A stretch of 64,000 nucleotides of DNA from Ahaetulla prasina (GCF_028640845.1 NC_080546.1:53579409-53643408); one strand, 5' to 3'; counted from the stretch's first letter, positions 23,108 through 33,990 are shown. The notes: generated by a model from the letters alone, not told the origin. Numbers and translations: made by a program.

Positions 23108-23400
23108 TAAATGTTTTCCCTATCCAGTCATTTCTGACAGTAAGGGGTGGTGCTCATTTCTTTTCCTTAGCCGAGGGAGCCAGTATTGTCCAAAAACAAT
23201 GGTCATATGACCAGCATGACTATATGCCAATGCTGTTATCTTCCCACCAAAGTGGTACCTATTTATCTACTCACATTTACATGCTTTTGAAGCAGGAAAG
23301 CAGCTGGGGCAAGTAATGGGAGCTCACCCCTTTGTGTGATATTCGGGTCTTAAACCTTTCCAGCTGACAAGCTCAGCATCTTTAACTGCTGAGCTGCCAT
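23108..23400 (-). mobile_element. Sauria-type tRNA SINE
   Basis: Read on the minus strand from 23400, the head ATGGCAGCTCAGCAGTTAAA is a tRNA-type A box. A B-box-like region follows near 23340. The body blocks are GGGTGAGCTCCCATTAC, TTGCCCCAGCTG, GTAGATAAATAGGTACCAC, GGTCATATGACC and a GAGCACCACCCC-like end. This is the body layout of the Sauria SINE family, which is restricted to squamates. It is moderately diverged. Confidence 0.8.
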
Positions 23401-23427
23401 ATTTCATATGTATTTATGTATGCATGT

Positions 23428-23485
23428 AGACACACACACACACACACACATAGTATGTGCATATTATGTTTGTGTGTGTGTGTAT
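23428..23485 (+). repeat. (AC)n and (TG)n short microsatellites
   Basis: A run of about eleven AC units at 23428-23449 and a shorter TG run at 23469-23484. They are mutually complementary and could fold. Confidence 0.9.
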
Positions 23486-23489
23486 GGGA

Positions 23490-24790
23490 ATGGACTAACA
23501 AGTTACATGCAAACATGTTAAGTTTCAGAAAATACTTCTTTTCACAGAAATACTGAAACTATCCCCCCAAAATAGAGTTTGTGTATTCTTCACAAAATTA
23601 ACATTCCAACTGAAAAAGGAAAACATAATTGCCATGCAAAATATTTTATAACAACTGATCCTATAGAACCTTGTACACAAATGGATATACTCAAGGTTAT
23701 CAAAAGGCATTTTGCCTGTACAACAATTGTTAGAATATAATCAGGAAATTTGGAAAGAAAATTATTTTAACTTCTACCTTTGTTCCTCCACCTCCCCAAC
23801 AAACAGAGCTTAAATCACAGTTTGCGGAATTTGAATGTGAGCAGTAGAAATCTGTTGCCTCCCAGATGCTTATTGCAATCATTATTTATGTTATTTGTGT
23901 AAAAAATATGAAAAATCATAGGCATTTTGCTTTAAAATTTTGGTGGTGAAATCATGCGTTATTAAGATGTTGAAAACAGAATTGTTACTATAGTCTAGAG
24001 AAAGTGCAATAAACAGATACAATATTCAAAATGTTTCTATGGATTGTATGTTATCCAAGTCAATAGACATTTAAAAGATATTGATCAGTAAATATACCGT
24101 AGCAGATACCTAATCTTAATTCTAGCACTGTATTTCAGGACACACTTATTTTTACTGGCATAAGTTCCTAGCAAGACAATTCAGACAATAATTTCCTGTT
24201 GTAAAAACTATATTTAATTGTAAGTTTAGGTGCTAAAACCCAATTTTTATCATAAAGATAATATAAGGTTACTGAATTGTAATAAACGTGCGAAGCAGCA
24301 TTTTACTATTATTTACTTATATCATTATCTTTATTCTTATTTACTTGTATTTTCGTGGCATTCAGTATCTCCAATCAGGATTAGATCCTCATCATGATAT
24401 GCAGTATTCCAACATAGGGTGGACTGAGCAGTGCCTGTTGAGAAAATCATAACATCAAAGTTGCATTTAGAGGGACTGAACCTTCCTGGAAATTGAAGGC
24501 ATTTTAAAAGTGGCAAAGAACACCCAGTGTCTTATTACATACTATCAAAATAGTTCAAGACGTAACTATAATTTAGTTTAATGCACTTGATTCTAAATAA
24601 ACAGGAAAAATATACATTTTATATGCAACATATTTCCTGTGCCATGAGAACTATTATATAAAAAAATGCTACTATCAAATGTTTCCAGAGCTAACAATAA
24701 GTTACTAGTAAGATATTTTCTAAACAAATGTATGAATATTGTACGAATTTCAAATATAGTAATTCTCATGCCTCTTAAAATAGGGAAAAA
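23490..24790. other. No recognisable feature
   Basis: AT-rich. No motif noted. Confidence 0.5.
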
Positions 24791-24804
24791 TTATATCTCT
24801 AGAA

Positions 24805-24939
24805 TAAGAGTGTCAAACTCGCAGTGCCACAGCAGCATGATGTGACATATTACGACTGTTTTCCCCTTTGCTAAAATGGGTGTGGGCATGGCCAGCGGGT
24901 GACGCATCCAGCCTGCGGGCCATGAGTTTGACAGCCCTG
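24805..24939. mobile_element. Non-autonomous hAT element, GTGTCAAACTC family copy 1
   Basis: The left end reads TAAGAGTGTCAAACTCGC (first base mutated from C), and the right end GAGTTTGACAGCCCTG. The flanks CTCTAGAA (24797-24804) and CTCTAGAG (24940-24947) match at 7 of 8. It is 135 bp long and the same family as 59613-59920. Confidence 0.85.
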
Positions 24940-24976
24940 CTCTAGAGTATTTAAAAAAAACTAGAGTAGAGAGAAT

Positions 24977-25085
24977 AGGATAGGATAGGATAGGATAGGA
25001 TAGGATAGGATAGGATAGGATAGGATAGGATAGGATAGAATAGAATAGAATAGAATAGAACAGAACAGAACAGAACAGAACAGAA
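24977..25085 (+). repeat. Compound pentamer microsatellite on an L3 tail
   Basis: Units change in order from GGATA to GAATA to GAACA over about 109 bases, all in one 5-base register. The end nearest the L3 LINE is GAACA. Read on the minus strand the array starts as (ATTCTGTTCTG...), directly after CCAAATAAAGAATTCT. Confidence 0.95.
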
Positions 25086-25990
25086 TTCTTTATTTGGCCA
25101 AGTGTGACTAGAAGCACAAAGAATTCTCCTGTGCAGAAGTTCTCAGTGCACATGCAAAGCAACAAAGTAACAATAATCATAACAATACCAGTAAGGGTTA
25201 GTAAGGAAGGATAATAATGATGCTACAGCCATACAACATAGGTAAATGTACACAGACATTAGACAGTACTGTGAGAATTAGGTGTTCAGCAGAGTGATGG
25301 CACAAGGGAAGAAACTTTCCTTGTGTCTAGTTGTTTTGGGGTCAGTGCCCTAAAGCAGCATCCCGAGGGGAGGTTAAAACAGTATGTCCAGGATGTGAGG
25401 GGTCTGCAGATATTTTCTCAGCCCTCCTTCTGACCCATGCAATATACAGATCATCTATGGAAAGCAAGCTGGCTGCAGTTGTTCTTTCTGGAGTTCTAAC
25501 TATCCATTGACATCTGTATCTGTCATCTTTGGTTGCCAAACCAAATCAGACAGTTACAGAAGAACAAATGACTCAATAATTATTCTATAAAACTGTACCA
25601 ACAGCTCCTGAGGCAGTGTGAACTTCATGAATTGATGCTGGAAGAACATACTTTGTTGTACTTTTGAAATGATAGTTCTATTGTTAAGTGTCCACTTTAA
25701 ATTCTGGGAGATTATAGAACCTCAAAACTTGAAGGATACTACAGCTTATACTGTGCTATCAAATATAGTAAGAGGTGGTAGAATAGAAGGACTCTTCCTA
25801 AAATCCACTCTCATCTTTATAGTTTTAAGCATGTTCAGCTCCAGATTGTTCCAGCTGCACCACAGGGCGAGTTGTTCAAATTCCTCTCTATATCATCACA
25901 ATCTTGAATGAGGCCAATGACCATTGTATTATCTGCAAACATCAATGTTTTAATAGAAGGTTACCTTGAGATGTACTCATTGGTATAGAG

Positions 25991-26124
25991 CAGAAGTCTT
26001 CAAATTTGGCAGCTTTAAGACATGTGGACTTCAATTCCCAGAATTGAAGCATAGCATAGCTGGCTGGAGAATTCTGGGAGTTGAAGTCCACATGTCTTAA
26101 AGCTGCCAAGTTTGAGGACTTCTG
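25991..26124. mobile_element. Palindromic hAT MITE, GTCTTCAAA family
   Basis: The left end is CAGAAGTCTTCAAATTTGG, and the right end is CCAAGTTTGAGGACTTCTG. Almost the whole 134 bp is an inverted repeat around GAATTCTGGGAG/TCCCAGAATTG, so its transcript would fold into one long hairpin. The flanks are GTATAGAG and GTATATAT, an imperfect 8-bp duplication with a likely slippage beside it. It lies inside the L3 LINE. Confidence 0.8.
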
Positions 26125-26402
26125 GTATATATAGAGAGGAGAGCAATGGAGAAAGCATCCATCAGAGGTTCCTGTGCTCATTGCCTGGGTACTAGATGTA
26201 ATTTTCCCTAGCTTCACCTGCTACATCCTATCTATCAAAAAGCTTCTGATCCACCTGCAAGTATGAATAGGCACAGTGACCTGAATCAGTTTAGAGTGAA
26301 CAATTTCTAGAATGATGGTACTGAATGATGAGCTAAAGTCTATAAAAAGGACCTGTACATAGGTCCCCAGAGATTCTAGATGTTGTAAGATATAGTGCAG
26401 TA

Positions 26403-26682
26403 CAGGGGTGAAATCTACTTACCTTCCCTACCGGTTCGGATGTGTGCGCTCTGCGTGTGCGGGCTCGCTTCACTCGTGACACGAGTCACGTGCATACTTG
26501 GCCCCTCTGCGCATGGACAGAGGGTCAAAAACAGGTTACTTCCTGGTTAAAACAAGGAAGCAACAATGTCCAGGCAGGTGGGCAGAGCCTCGTGCTACCG
26601 CTGCTACCAGGTTTCCGAAACACGCGCCACCACCACTATTGGTTCTGCCAAACCAGTCCAAACCTCTAGCATTTCACCCCTG
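26403..26682. mobile_element. Non-autonomous hAT element, CAGGGGTGAAAT family
   Basis: Starts CAGGGGTGAAAT and ends ATTTCACCCCTG, a 12-bp perfect inverted terminal pair. It has perfect 8-bp target duplications GTGCAGTA at 26395-26402 and 26683-26690. It is 280 bp long and GC-richer than the host LINE. It is inserted in the L3 reverse transcriptase region and is therefore younger than that LINE. Confidence 0.95.
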
Positions 26683-27119
26683 GTGCAGTATCATATTGAC
26701 AGCATTAACTGTTGATCTATTTGCTCAGTAGGCAAACTCAAAGGGAGTCTAACAGCAGATCTATGATAACTTTCAGGTGGGTCAGCAGTAACCTCTCAAA
26801 GCTGATTTTGAGAGGTTAGTGCTACAAATATCAGAACAACCAGCCTATAGTCATTCAGCTCCTGATGGAGGATTTGTTAGGAACCAGGATGATATTTGAA
26901 ATAAGAAGGGACATAACACATCTCCAGTGATTTATTAAAAATCCATGTGAAGATGGGGACCAGTTGTTTAGCACAGGCTTTCAAACAAGAAGCAGTTGCT
27001 CAGTCTGGGAATGGTGCTTTTCCAATCTTTTGAAACAGACCTCAAACATCTTTTCCTGAGATCACCAGAGGTGGGCCTATGGAGGAAGATGGAGGATGTA
27101 GATAGGTGAAAGAAGATTG

Positions 27120-29110
27120 ACTACTTGGTGTATCTTGGGCGAGGTAGGTAGTGATAGATGACAATTATCTCTTCTCAAACATACAGTAGAACACATTTAG
27201 GTCATCAGCCAGTTGATATTTTCTAAACAAATGGACAAAATTATACTAATTCCAAATATACTAATTCTCATGCCTCTTAATATATGGAAGATTATATCAT
27301 TAGAATATTAAAAAAACTGTAAACTTTGTCATGTAAAATAAATCCTTGTTTATATTTAACTCCACTTGTACCATTACCTTCAAATGATTAAATAACTATC
27401 AAAATACTTGATAATTGTATTGGATAAGTTGGCATGGAAATACTGTATATGTCCAATTCACTACTATTAAAAATGTAATAAGACTTGGAGAGGATTCAAA
27501 GTAATATGAGATGGTGGTTCCAAATTATCAACTAATGCTCAAGAATGTCTTCTTAAAATGTTGGAAGCTACAATTATTTATTTCCATCAATGTCTTCAAT
27601 GTCTTCATCTCCCACTAATTCAGCATCTATTACTATTCTTCTAGCTACTACTTCTTCTTGAGAGTCATCCTAAGTAGCATTTCAGAATACATTTTTTAAA
27701 ATACTGAATCCTAGCTAGGAACCAACATGGTAAGCACTAGCATTTATTCCCAACCACATGCTTAGGAATGTTCAAAATACTCCAGAGTATGGTCAGCTTA
27801 ATATGCTTATTTCAATAAATTCAACTGGAAATAATTACCATTAAATAGTTTAACTTAAGAGTATCACATACATGATGATGACATTTCACAAACAAAACAA
27901 ATTATACCACTTGCATAATGATATCACACAAATCATGCCAATAATATACTTTGCATTATTTAATGTGGCATACTGAATGAGGAATTCCTTGCATCAAGAT
28001 CTGGTAAACTGAGGTTTTACTGTTTCCTAAACACTCTTTATATGAATTTAAAACATTTAAATGCTATCCATTAATATTTTGTTCAATGTTTTGACAATGA
28101 TATATATCTCATCCACTTTAAAGTGTCAACAACTAATTCAGCATGGCTACCAGATACTAATCAATTAAAATATTTTATAGACCAGCATAATTAAGATGGG
28201 GTATTAAAAAAGCATAAAGGATAGATCAAGAGTAAAAATAGAAATCTAAATCTGCCGTTTCTATGAGTCCAGAGCCACCTTATCTTTCTAGGTACTTTCT
28301 TTATTGGCCTTCAAGGATACCTGAAGAAAAGGGATGAAATCATGCCAGAGTAGAGAGTCTTCTATGTGTAAGTACAGTTTAGTTAGGCATGGTTGGGGTG
28401 GCAAAGTTACTGTCGGATTCACTGGCAATAATGTTTAGGGCCTGGCTTGCTCCAATTGGAGTTCTGTGTTTGCTATATACTGTTCAATCAGTGTTTTACC
28501 TGACCATATTCACTCTAAGTACAAGACCTGGAGAGAAGCTCAAAGATACAATTTTAGTTGCTACTTCCCGTTTCCATGTTGACTAAAAATCATTCATTGT
28601 TAATCAGGCAAAAGCATGTTAAAAAGATAGCTTGAGTCAATAGTTGAGCATGATTACCCACACTCTAACCTCCACTTTCATGAAATCAGAGACACAATTA
28701 GACACTTGAAAGGTTGATGTTAAAAATCATTTTGTACAAATTCTAATTGTGCAACAATGGAAAAGGGCCCTAATTGCACTTCATAGAGAAGTTGTGATAT
28801 TGGCTTGAAGTAATTTGAGAGCTGCAAGTATATAGTAGCCATCTCTCATCTTAAGGAATTTAATGATGGTAGATGAGCTCCTCAGTGCATTTTCAGCAAC
28901 CTACTTCCCCAGGTATTTGAACAGGAAATCTGTTCAGTCTTGGAGCAATCTATACTCCAGGAATAGCTCTTGGTACCAATCACAAACCTCTCTGCCTTAA
29001 GAACTAATATTTATTTAAATATTTATTTTAAAAGATTTCTTGATGTGATTTACTTGCTAGTATTTTATTAGTGTTAGTGTACTGTTAAGCAACCAAAACA
29101 TAACCCAATG
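27120..29110. other. No firm feature apart from a weak acidic frame
   Basis: AT-rich. The only item of note is the 31-codon frame at 27574-27669, listed separately. Confidence 0.5.
27574..27669 (-). other. Weak candidate terminal exon (acidic 31-residue frame)
   Basis: On the minus strand, an AG (27670-27671) is followed by a frame reading DDSQEEVVARRIVIDAELVG and then DEDIEDIDGNK and a stop. The composition is strikingly acidic and non-repetitive for this region. However, the preceding polypyrimidine tract is poor and no upstream exon was found. I do not recognise it. It may be chance. Confidence 0.12.
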
Positions 29111-29116
29111 TAGGTG

Positions 29117-29507
29117 ATATTTATTTATTTATTTTATTTATTTATTATTCATATTTATATACAGCCCTTCTCCGAAGACTCAGGGCAGTTTACAGCCAGA
29201 ATAAAACAAATACACAAAAGTTAAAATACAATATCTTTAAAAATCTGATTCCATTTGGCTGAAAATTTAAAAATAATAGGATAAAATTATAAAAAACAAC
29301 CCGATTAAAACCCCGTTAAAATTGCCATTAGGCCAGCCCTGCTTGATGAAAGAGAAAAGTCTTGAGCTTGCGCTTAAAGGTCCGGAGATCGGGGAGTACA
29401 CGTAGCCCCACAGGTAGTTCATTCCACAGGGCAGGTGCCCCCACAGAGAATGCTCTTCCCCTGGGAGCCGCCAGCCGACATTGTTTGGCTGACGGCACCC
29501 TAAGGTT
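29117..29507 (-). mobile_element. L2 LINE 3' end, minus strand
   Basis: The tail (TTTATT units) and the L2 hairpin complement CCCTTCTCCGAAGACTCAGGG are at 29117-29190. Further right, the minus strand encodes the L2 C-terminus: AVPLGAASRHC-type complement, LWNELPVGL, LPDLRTFKRKLKTFLF. The 5' truncation is near 29507. It is the same family as 13045-14235, 19215-20132 and 53377-54050. Confidence 0.85.
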
Positions 29508-29629
29508 TTTTTATATATGGGATACTATTAAGAAAGTAACAGCAAGAAAATAAATAAAAAATTAAATAATAATAAATTATAATTTCTAATTTTTTTTTTG
29601 AAATATCAGATCATAAACTAAAATATAAT

Positions 29630-30655
29630 GTTGCTAATGTGAGAATTAATTTCTAATCCACAAATATCTGTATTAAGGAAAACAATTTTAACTTAAACAT
29701 ACTCAAACACTGGCTAAGAAGTAGCAGAGGTTAAATATAAACTTCCTAGGTTATGCAGTTTTAAACCATACAGTCATTTATATGCTCAGAAGTACCATTC
29801 AGTATTGAGAATATAAAATTGCAATTTAACTAAATTGACTGGGCTATCTAAGCATTACAAGAAAAATACTATTTGGTATAACAGAGATGACATTTCACCG
29901 AACTGTGTTTTTTTTTCATAGTTCCTATGAATATGTTAGTAATGTGAGAACTAATTTCTACTCCATGAGTATCTGTAGTAAGAAATATAAATGTCAGTCT
30001 CAGCCTGCGATGGTACTTGGGGCTGCCATTCCGCTGCTGCATACTTTCGCCAACGACCCTTCCTCTGTCCTGCTTTCCTGGATAGTCAGCCCTGAGGCTT
30101 GTCTCTCACTTCGACTTCCCAGCCACATATCTAGATGATGTCAGGGTCATGCGCTGAAGCAGCTTATCACCATCCATCACTTTAAGGAAAGACGGAGCAG
30201 CGGGGAACAACTGAAGCGGCTTGTGATAGATTGGGGAGGGAGGAGGAGGATGATACGGGTTAATTGGATAATTGAGTAATTGCACTGGAGTGGAGCTGTA
30301 TGCTGCTTAAAAGATGATGGGGAGCATGGAGCGTCAGCTCCAACAAAGATTCCTTTCTGTAATACGTTTAAGGTGGTCAGTTAGTACCGATATCAGGATA
30401 AACAAACTTGGTTACTGCCTTTGCTGGCTGAGGTTTATTTTTCCAGTTTATAAGGAACCTGAAAATAAATTTAACTTAAATACAATCAAACCTTTCACCA
30501 ATATGGCTAAAGGGGGAAAGCTTAAATATCTATTTCCTAGTTCACACAATTTGAAAGCATAAAATCACTTGTATACTCAGAAGTATCATTTAATATTGAG
30601 AAGAAAAATTGGAATTTATCTAAATTGACTGTGCTACTTAAACATTAAAAAAGAT
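29630..30655 (+). repeat. Local duplication, second copy split by an insertion
   Basis: Copy 1 spans about 29630-29870. Copy 2 spans about 29933-29990 plus 30449-30655. Shared blocks in order include AATGTGAGAANTAATTTCTA, TTTAACTTAAA, CTCAGAAGTANCATT, TATTGAGAA and CTAAATTGACTG. Divergence by eye is roughly a fifth of positions, so this is old. The two copies could be a tandem duplication or two members of an unknown repeat. The 458 bases between the halves of copy 2 have no counterpart in copy 1. Confidence 0.6.
29991..30448. mobile_element. GC-richer insertion in the duplicated segment, unclassified
   Basis: Absent from the sister copy and clearly richer in G and C. It begins ATGTCAGTCTCAGCC and ends near GGCTGAGG...CCAGTT, so CTCAGCC and GGCTGAG are inverted near the ends. 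TATAA occurs at both borders (29986-29990 and 30449-30453) as a possible 5-bp duplication. That would fit an LTR-type or similar element, but no TG...CA ends are convincing. Unidentified. Confidence 0.4.
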
Positions 30656-30679
30656 GAACATGCAAGGTTTCCCATCAAC

Positions 30680-31432
30680 CATATTGTGAATTATAAGGTT
30701 GATACAACAGTAGTGGGCCTTATTCAGGAAGACAGTGAGGGTGATTACCACAAGGAGATAGAGGGTTTGGTGAACTTGTGAAATAGAAACAGCTTCATTT
30801 TAAATGTAGAAAAAACAAAAGAAATCATTGTTGATTTCAGAAAAAGAAAGGCACAGCCATACAGCTCTGTGTATTAATGATTCAACTGTGGAGGTGGTTA
30901 GTAGCATCAGGTTTCTGAGTATGCAACCAACGAGTAGGTTAGCTTGGTCACTCAATAATGAAGTGAATACAGCAGCGCCTGCATTTTCTGCATTGCATCA
31001 GAAGAGTACATCTTCCTTCCCCTGTCCTTACCACTTTCTATAGAGGGATGATTGAGAGCATCCTGTCATATTGCATTACAGTCTGGTTTGGAAGCATTAT
31101 TGCATTGGACAGGAAGATGGTACAGAGTGGTAAAGATGGCAGAGAAGATTATTGGCAGTTCCCTTCTGTCTATCCAGGATATGGCATATAAGCACTGTTT
31201 GATCATAGTTCACAGTATTGTTAGGGACACTACACATCATCTCCATGACCAGTTTTCCTTGTTATCTTCTGGGAGAAGGCTTTGTGGTGTCCAAAGCAGA
31301 ACATTATCTTCTGGGAGAAGGTATCCAAAGCAGAACATCTAGATACAGTCACAGCTTTGTTCCATATAGTATCAACCTTGTGAACTCTCAAGTTTCCTCT
31401 TTCCACTATGTATTCAAAATGGACAGTGATTA
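30680..31432 (+). mobile_element. CR1/L3-like LINE 3' end, second copy of the 15185-16440 family
   Basis: Contains LNVEKTKEIIVDFRKRKAQP-like coding near 30800-30850. After a frameshift come ALCINDSTVEVVSSIRFLSM, RLAWSLNNE, then the thumb region with MIESILSYCITVWFGSI-like residues near 31050-31095. The 3' end ATTCAAAATGGACAGTGATT at about 31415-31432 matches the other copy's end. It has frameshifts and a truncated start. Confidence 0.75.
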
Positions 31433-31540
31433 ATATATATGTGTACTGTATGTGTATACGTGTACACATATAATATTTATGTGTGTGTTTATATATGTGT
31501 ATGGATATGTGTGTGTATGTGTGTACTCACACATATACAT
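31433..31540 (+). repeat. TATG/TG microsatellite at the LINE 3' end
   Basis: An irregular run of TATG, TGTA and TG units follows the LINE end. It contains the self-complementary GTATACGTGTACAC. Confidence 0.85.
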
Positions 31541-31544
31541 TTCT

Positions 31545-31598
<54 letters not shown>

Positions 31599-31657
31599 TT
31601 CCTTCCTTCCTTCCTTCCTTCCTCCCTCCCTCCCTCCCTCCCTCCCTCCCTTCCTTT
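31541..31657 (+). repeat. Graded polypyrimidine microsatellite TTCT to TTCC to CTCC
   Basis: About 117 bases without a single purine on the plus strand. The 4-base unit changes stepwise from TTTC to TTCC to TCCC, keeping register. Homopurine-homopyrimidine tracts of this kind can form triplex DNA. The serine- and leucine-rich frames through it are artefacts. Confidence 0.95.
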
Positions 31658-31689
31658 CATGAGCAGGCAATAGAATTTCATTTTTAAAG

Positions 31690-32435
31690 TGTGCCAGGGT
31701 GTTCAAGTCAACAATAACAATAAAAGTTATCTCATCTTGTTTTCTTTGTTCCTAATAATTTTCTAATTTCAGTCATACTGTACATATTTTAACAGCTAAG
31801 CAAGAACTTTATTTTTGTATTATTCCTAGTGTTCTCCTTTCTGAACTGATCTATTTAATTCTTTTCATATATGATTTCAAAAGAACAATTTGGCCAGGCA
31901 ACAGCAAATGTAAATGATGCACTCTTATACCATAATAGTAAACAGGCAGCTGCAATGTATTGTTACAATTGAAAACTACAACTCTGATTTATTGGCTTAA
32001 ATGCTGAATACTTAAAAAGTATTTACTTGGGTTAAGGAATGGAGGCTTCATATACTTATTATTTTGGGTGATATACTTTACTGACTTTGGTGGGATTTCA
32101 CTCTCCAAAGTTGGCTTGATTGTGCTTGAATACTTTAATTAGCCATGTGTCATCCATGCTAGATATTGGCACCCTAAGGATCTGCCTTATCATTTTATCT
32201 AACAAAGCTTCATAAAAGACCAAATCAAATATGTGATAAATCTCCATATGTAACCTCAATGTTAGACTGTTAAATATATATGAAAATGGATGCAAATATA
32301 AATCAGAACATGGGATGAAAAAATAAAAGTGGCCATAATAATGAACTTACTTAATTGCTTTCTTCAGTTGGAAAGTAATGAATCATCATGAAAAGTAGCA
32401 TTTACACTCCCACCACCCCACTTGAGTGATCAATA
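31690..32435. other. No recognisable feature
   Basis: AT-rich. No motif noted. Confidence 0.5.
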
Positions 32436-32443
32436 CTCTAGTA

Positions 32444-32566
32444 CGGGGGTCTCCAACCTTGGTCCCTTTAAGACTTGTGGACTTCGACTCCCAGAGTCCC
32501 GCAACCAGCAAAGCTCTGGGAGTCGAAGTCCACAAGTCTTAAAGGGACCAAGGTTGGAGACCTCTG
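32444..32566. mobile_element. Palindromic hAT MITE, GGGTCTCCAACC family copy 1
   Basis: The left end is CGGGGGTCTCCAACCTTGG, and the right end is CCAAGGTTGGAGACCTCTG. The two arms are nearly perfect inverted copies over about 55 bases each, with a short centre at AACCAGCAAAG. The flanks CTCTAGTA (32436-32443) and CTCTAGAA (32567-32574) match at 7 of 8. It is 123 bp long. The same family as 58109-58243. Confidence 0.9.
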
Positions 32567-32844
32567 CTCTAGAACAGCAAGAATGCTGCAATCCTAAATT
32601 AATGTAACCCTCACTCAAATTTTGTTCTGCATATTTGGTTAAGCAGGCACTGTACTTGTTTTTTGAAATTTAATAAGAAAAAAGAAGTGTACATTTTAAA
32701 ATTAAGACTGCTCAGACTTATTACAATTGAAAAATTTTATGTAATGTAATCGTGACTGCTGAATGCTAAGTTTAATCAATATGGAGTTCAGTTTTTTTGA
32801 AATACATTAAATTTTGGGTAGAGATTACCCCCAGTTTAAGAACA

Positions 32845-33100
32845 AGTTATTATTTTTTAATTATTATTTGTTGCACAGTTAGCTAGATATTTAGACTGGA
32901 TTTGGCCTTTTTTTCCAGTATCAAGTCCTTCCCAAGGACCTGGGATAGTGAGATGTGGATATTTGATGGTGTTACAGATATCATCGCAGGATGTAACCTG
33001 TTCCAAGTAAAGCTGCCTTTTGCAATTGACTGAGTGGAATCCGTCAATGCTGATAGTGTTCAGGGGGTGCTCCAATTGTTTCGGGACTGCATCTAAGATG
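32845..33100 (-). mobile_element. R4/Dong-like LINE C-terminal fragment
   Basis: The minus strand reads AVPKQLEHPLNTISIDGFHS followed by VNCKRQLYLEQVTSCDDIC, then IPGPWEGLDTG and a tail of AAT/ATT-rich repeats near 32850-32870. The GAxGAVPKxLExHLxxIGI pattern is found near the C-terminus of R4/Dong-type and related site-specific LINE proteins. That is the basis for this tentative name. Only the last part is present, and it is bounded on the right by TTAA repeats at about 33104. Confidence 0.45.
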
Positions 33101-33103
33101 CCT

Positions 33104-33160
33104 ACCTCATTAATTAATTAATTAATCAGTCAATCAATTCATACATTCATTCATTATCCC
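33104..33160 (+). repeat. ATTA/TCAT quaternary microsatellite
   Basis: TTAA units pass into CAAT and then CATT units in one 4-base register. Confidence 0.85.
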
Positions 33161-33702
33161 GCCTTTATTATTTTTACAAATAACCCAAGGTGGCAAACAT
33201 ATCCAACACACCTTCCTCTTTCATTTTAGTTCCATTTTCAAGAACTGTCCTTAAGTCAAATGTGTATGTAAGCCAGAAAAATATTATTGTATAATGGTGA
33301 GTATGTATATATGTATGCAGTTTTGTATAAATTACTTGAAGCATTGTGTATTTAAGTTGAATTTTTGTGTATTTTAGCTGAATGTTGCTAAAATAGGCAC
33401 TGTTCGTCATCATGGATTGTCTTTGAATTAATTTGTTTTTAATCTGGGGATTTACTGTACCGAACACTTTTCAAATACTAATATACCTTGCTAAACAGAA
33501 ATTGTAGGTAATGAGGACCAAATATCAATATAAGTTAGGATTGCTGCTTTAAATAAAAGTAGTTGCAATCATTCATAGGAGAAGTTATTACAGATTTAAC
33601 TCCAAATGGCATCCTCTCATAATGTAACTGTTGTAAACAGATTACAAAAATGGAGGAACTAGAAGTGAATATGCACCATGTGTACTTAGAAGACCAGCAA
33701 AT

Positions 33703-33990
33703 CAGAGGTGGGTTTCAGCAGGTTCTGACCAGTTCTGGAGAACTGGTAGCAGAAATTTTGAGTAGTTTGGAGAATCGATAGTAAAAAATCTGACTGGCCC
33801 TGCCCCCATCTATTTTCTGTTCCCAAGTCCCAGCTGATTGGGACGGAATGGGGATTTTGCAGTAAATTTCCTCTGGAGTGGGGAAGGAATGGAGATTTTA
33901 CAGTATCCTTCCCCTGCCACACCTATCAAGCCACACCCACCAAGCCACACCCACAGAACTGGTAGTAAAAAATTTTGAAACCCACCACTG
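33703..33990. mobile_element. Non-autonomous hAT element, family A copy 3
   Basis: Starts CAGAGGTGGGTTTCAGC and ends GAAACCCACCACTG, with perfect 8-bp duplications CAGCAAAT at 33695-33702 and 33991-33998. It is 288 bp long. It is the best-preserved member of family A in the window, with intact 13-bp terminal repeats. Confidence 0.96.

Larger units (their letters stand above)
25086..27110 (-). mobile_element. L3/CR1-family LINE (RT to 3' end), interrupted twice
   Basis: Minus-strand order from right to left is as follows. Around 27010-26880 are decayed RT finger blocks (PIFTWIFNKSLEMCYVPS). Around 26340-26250 the palm start LFIDFSSSFSTII is followed by TCRWIRSFLIDR. Around 25620-25560 is LPQELLVQFYRIIIES, then the thumb, and the 3' untranslated part ends CCAAATAAAGAATTCT. 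Many stops are present. Two hAT elements sit within it (25991-26124 and 26403-26682), and the LINE sequence resumes across both. The copy is longer than the sister copy at 2916-3548. Confidence 0.75.

Noticed and set aside
29991..30448. Considered as a solo LTR
   Set aside because: It lacks convincing TG...CA ends and a polyadenylation signal. The 5-bp TATAA match is too weak on its own.
31430..31687. Several overlapping serine/leucine/phenylalanine or lysine/glutamate-rich frames
   Set aside because: They are translations of the polypyrimidine microsatellite in different frames.
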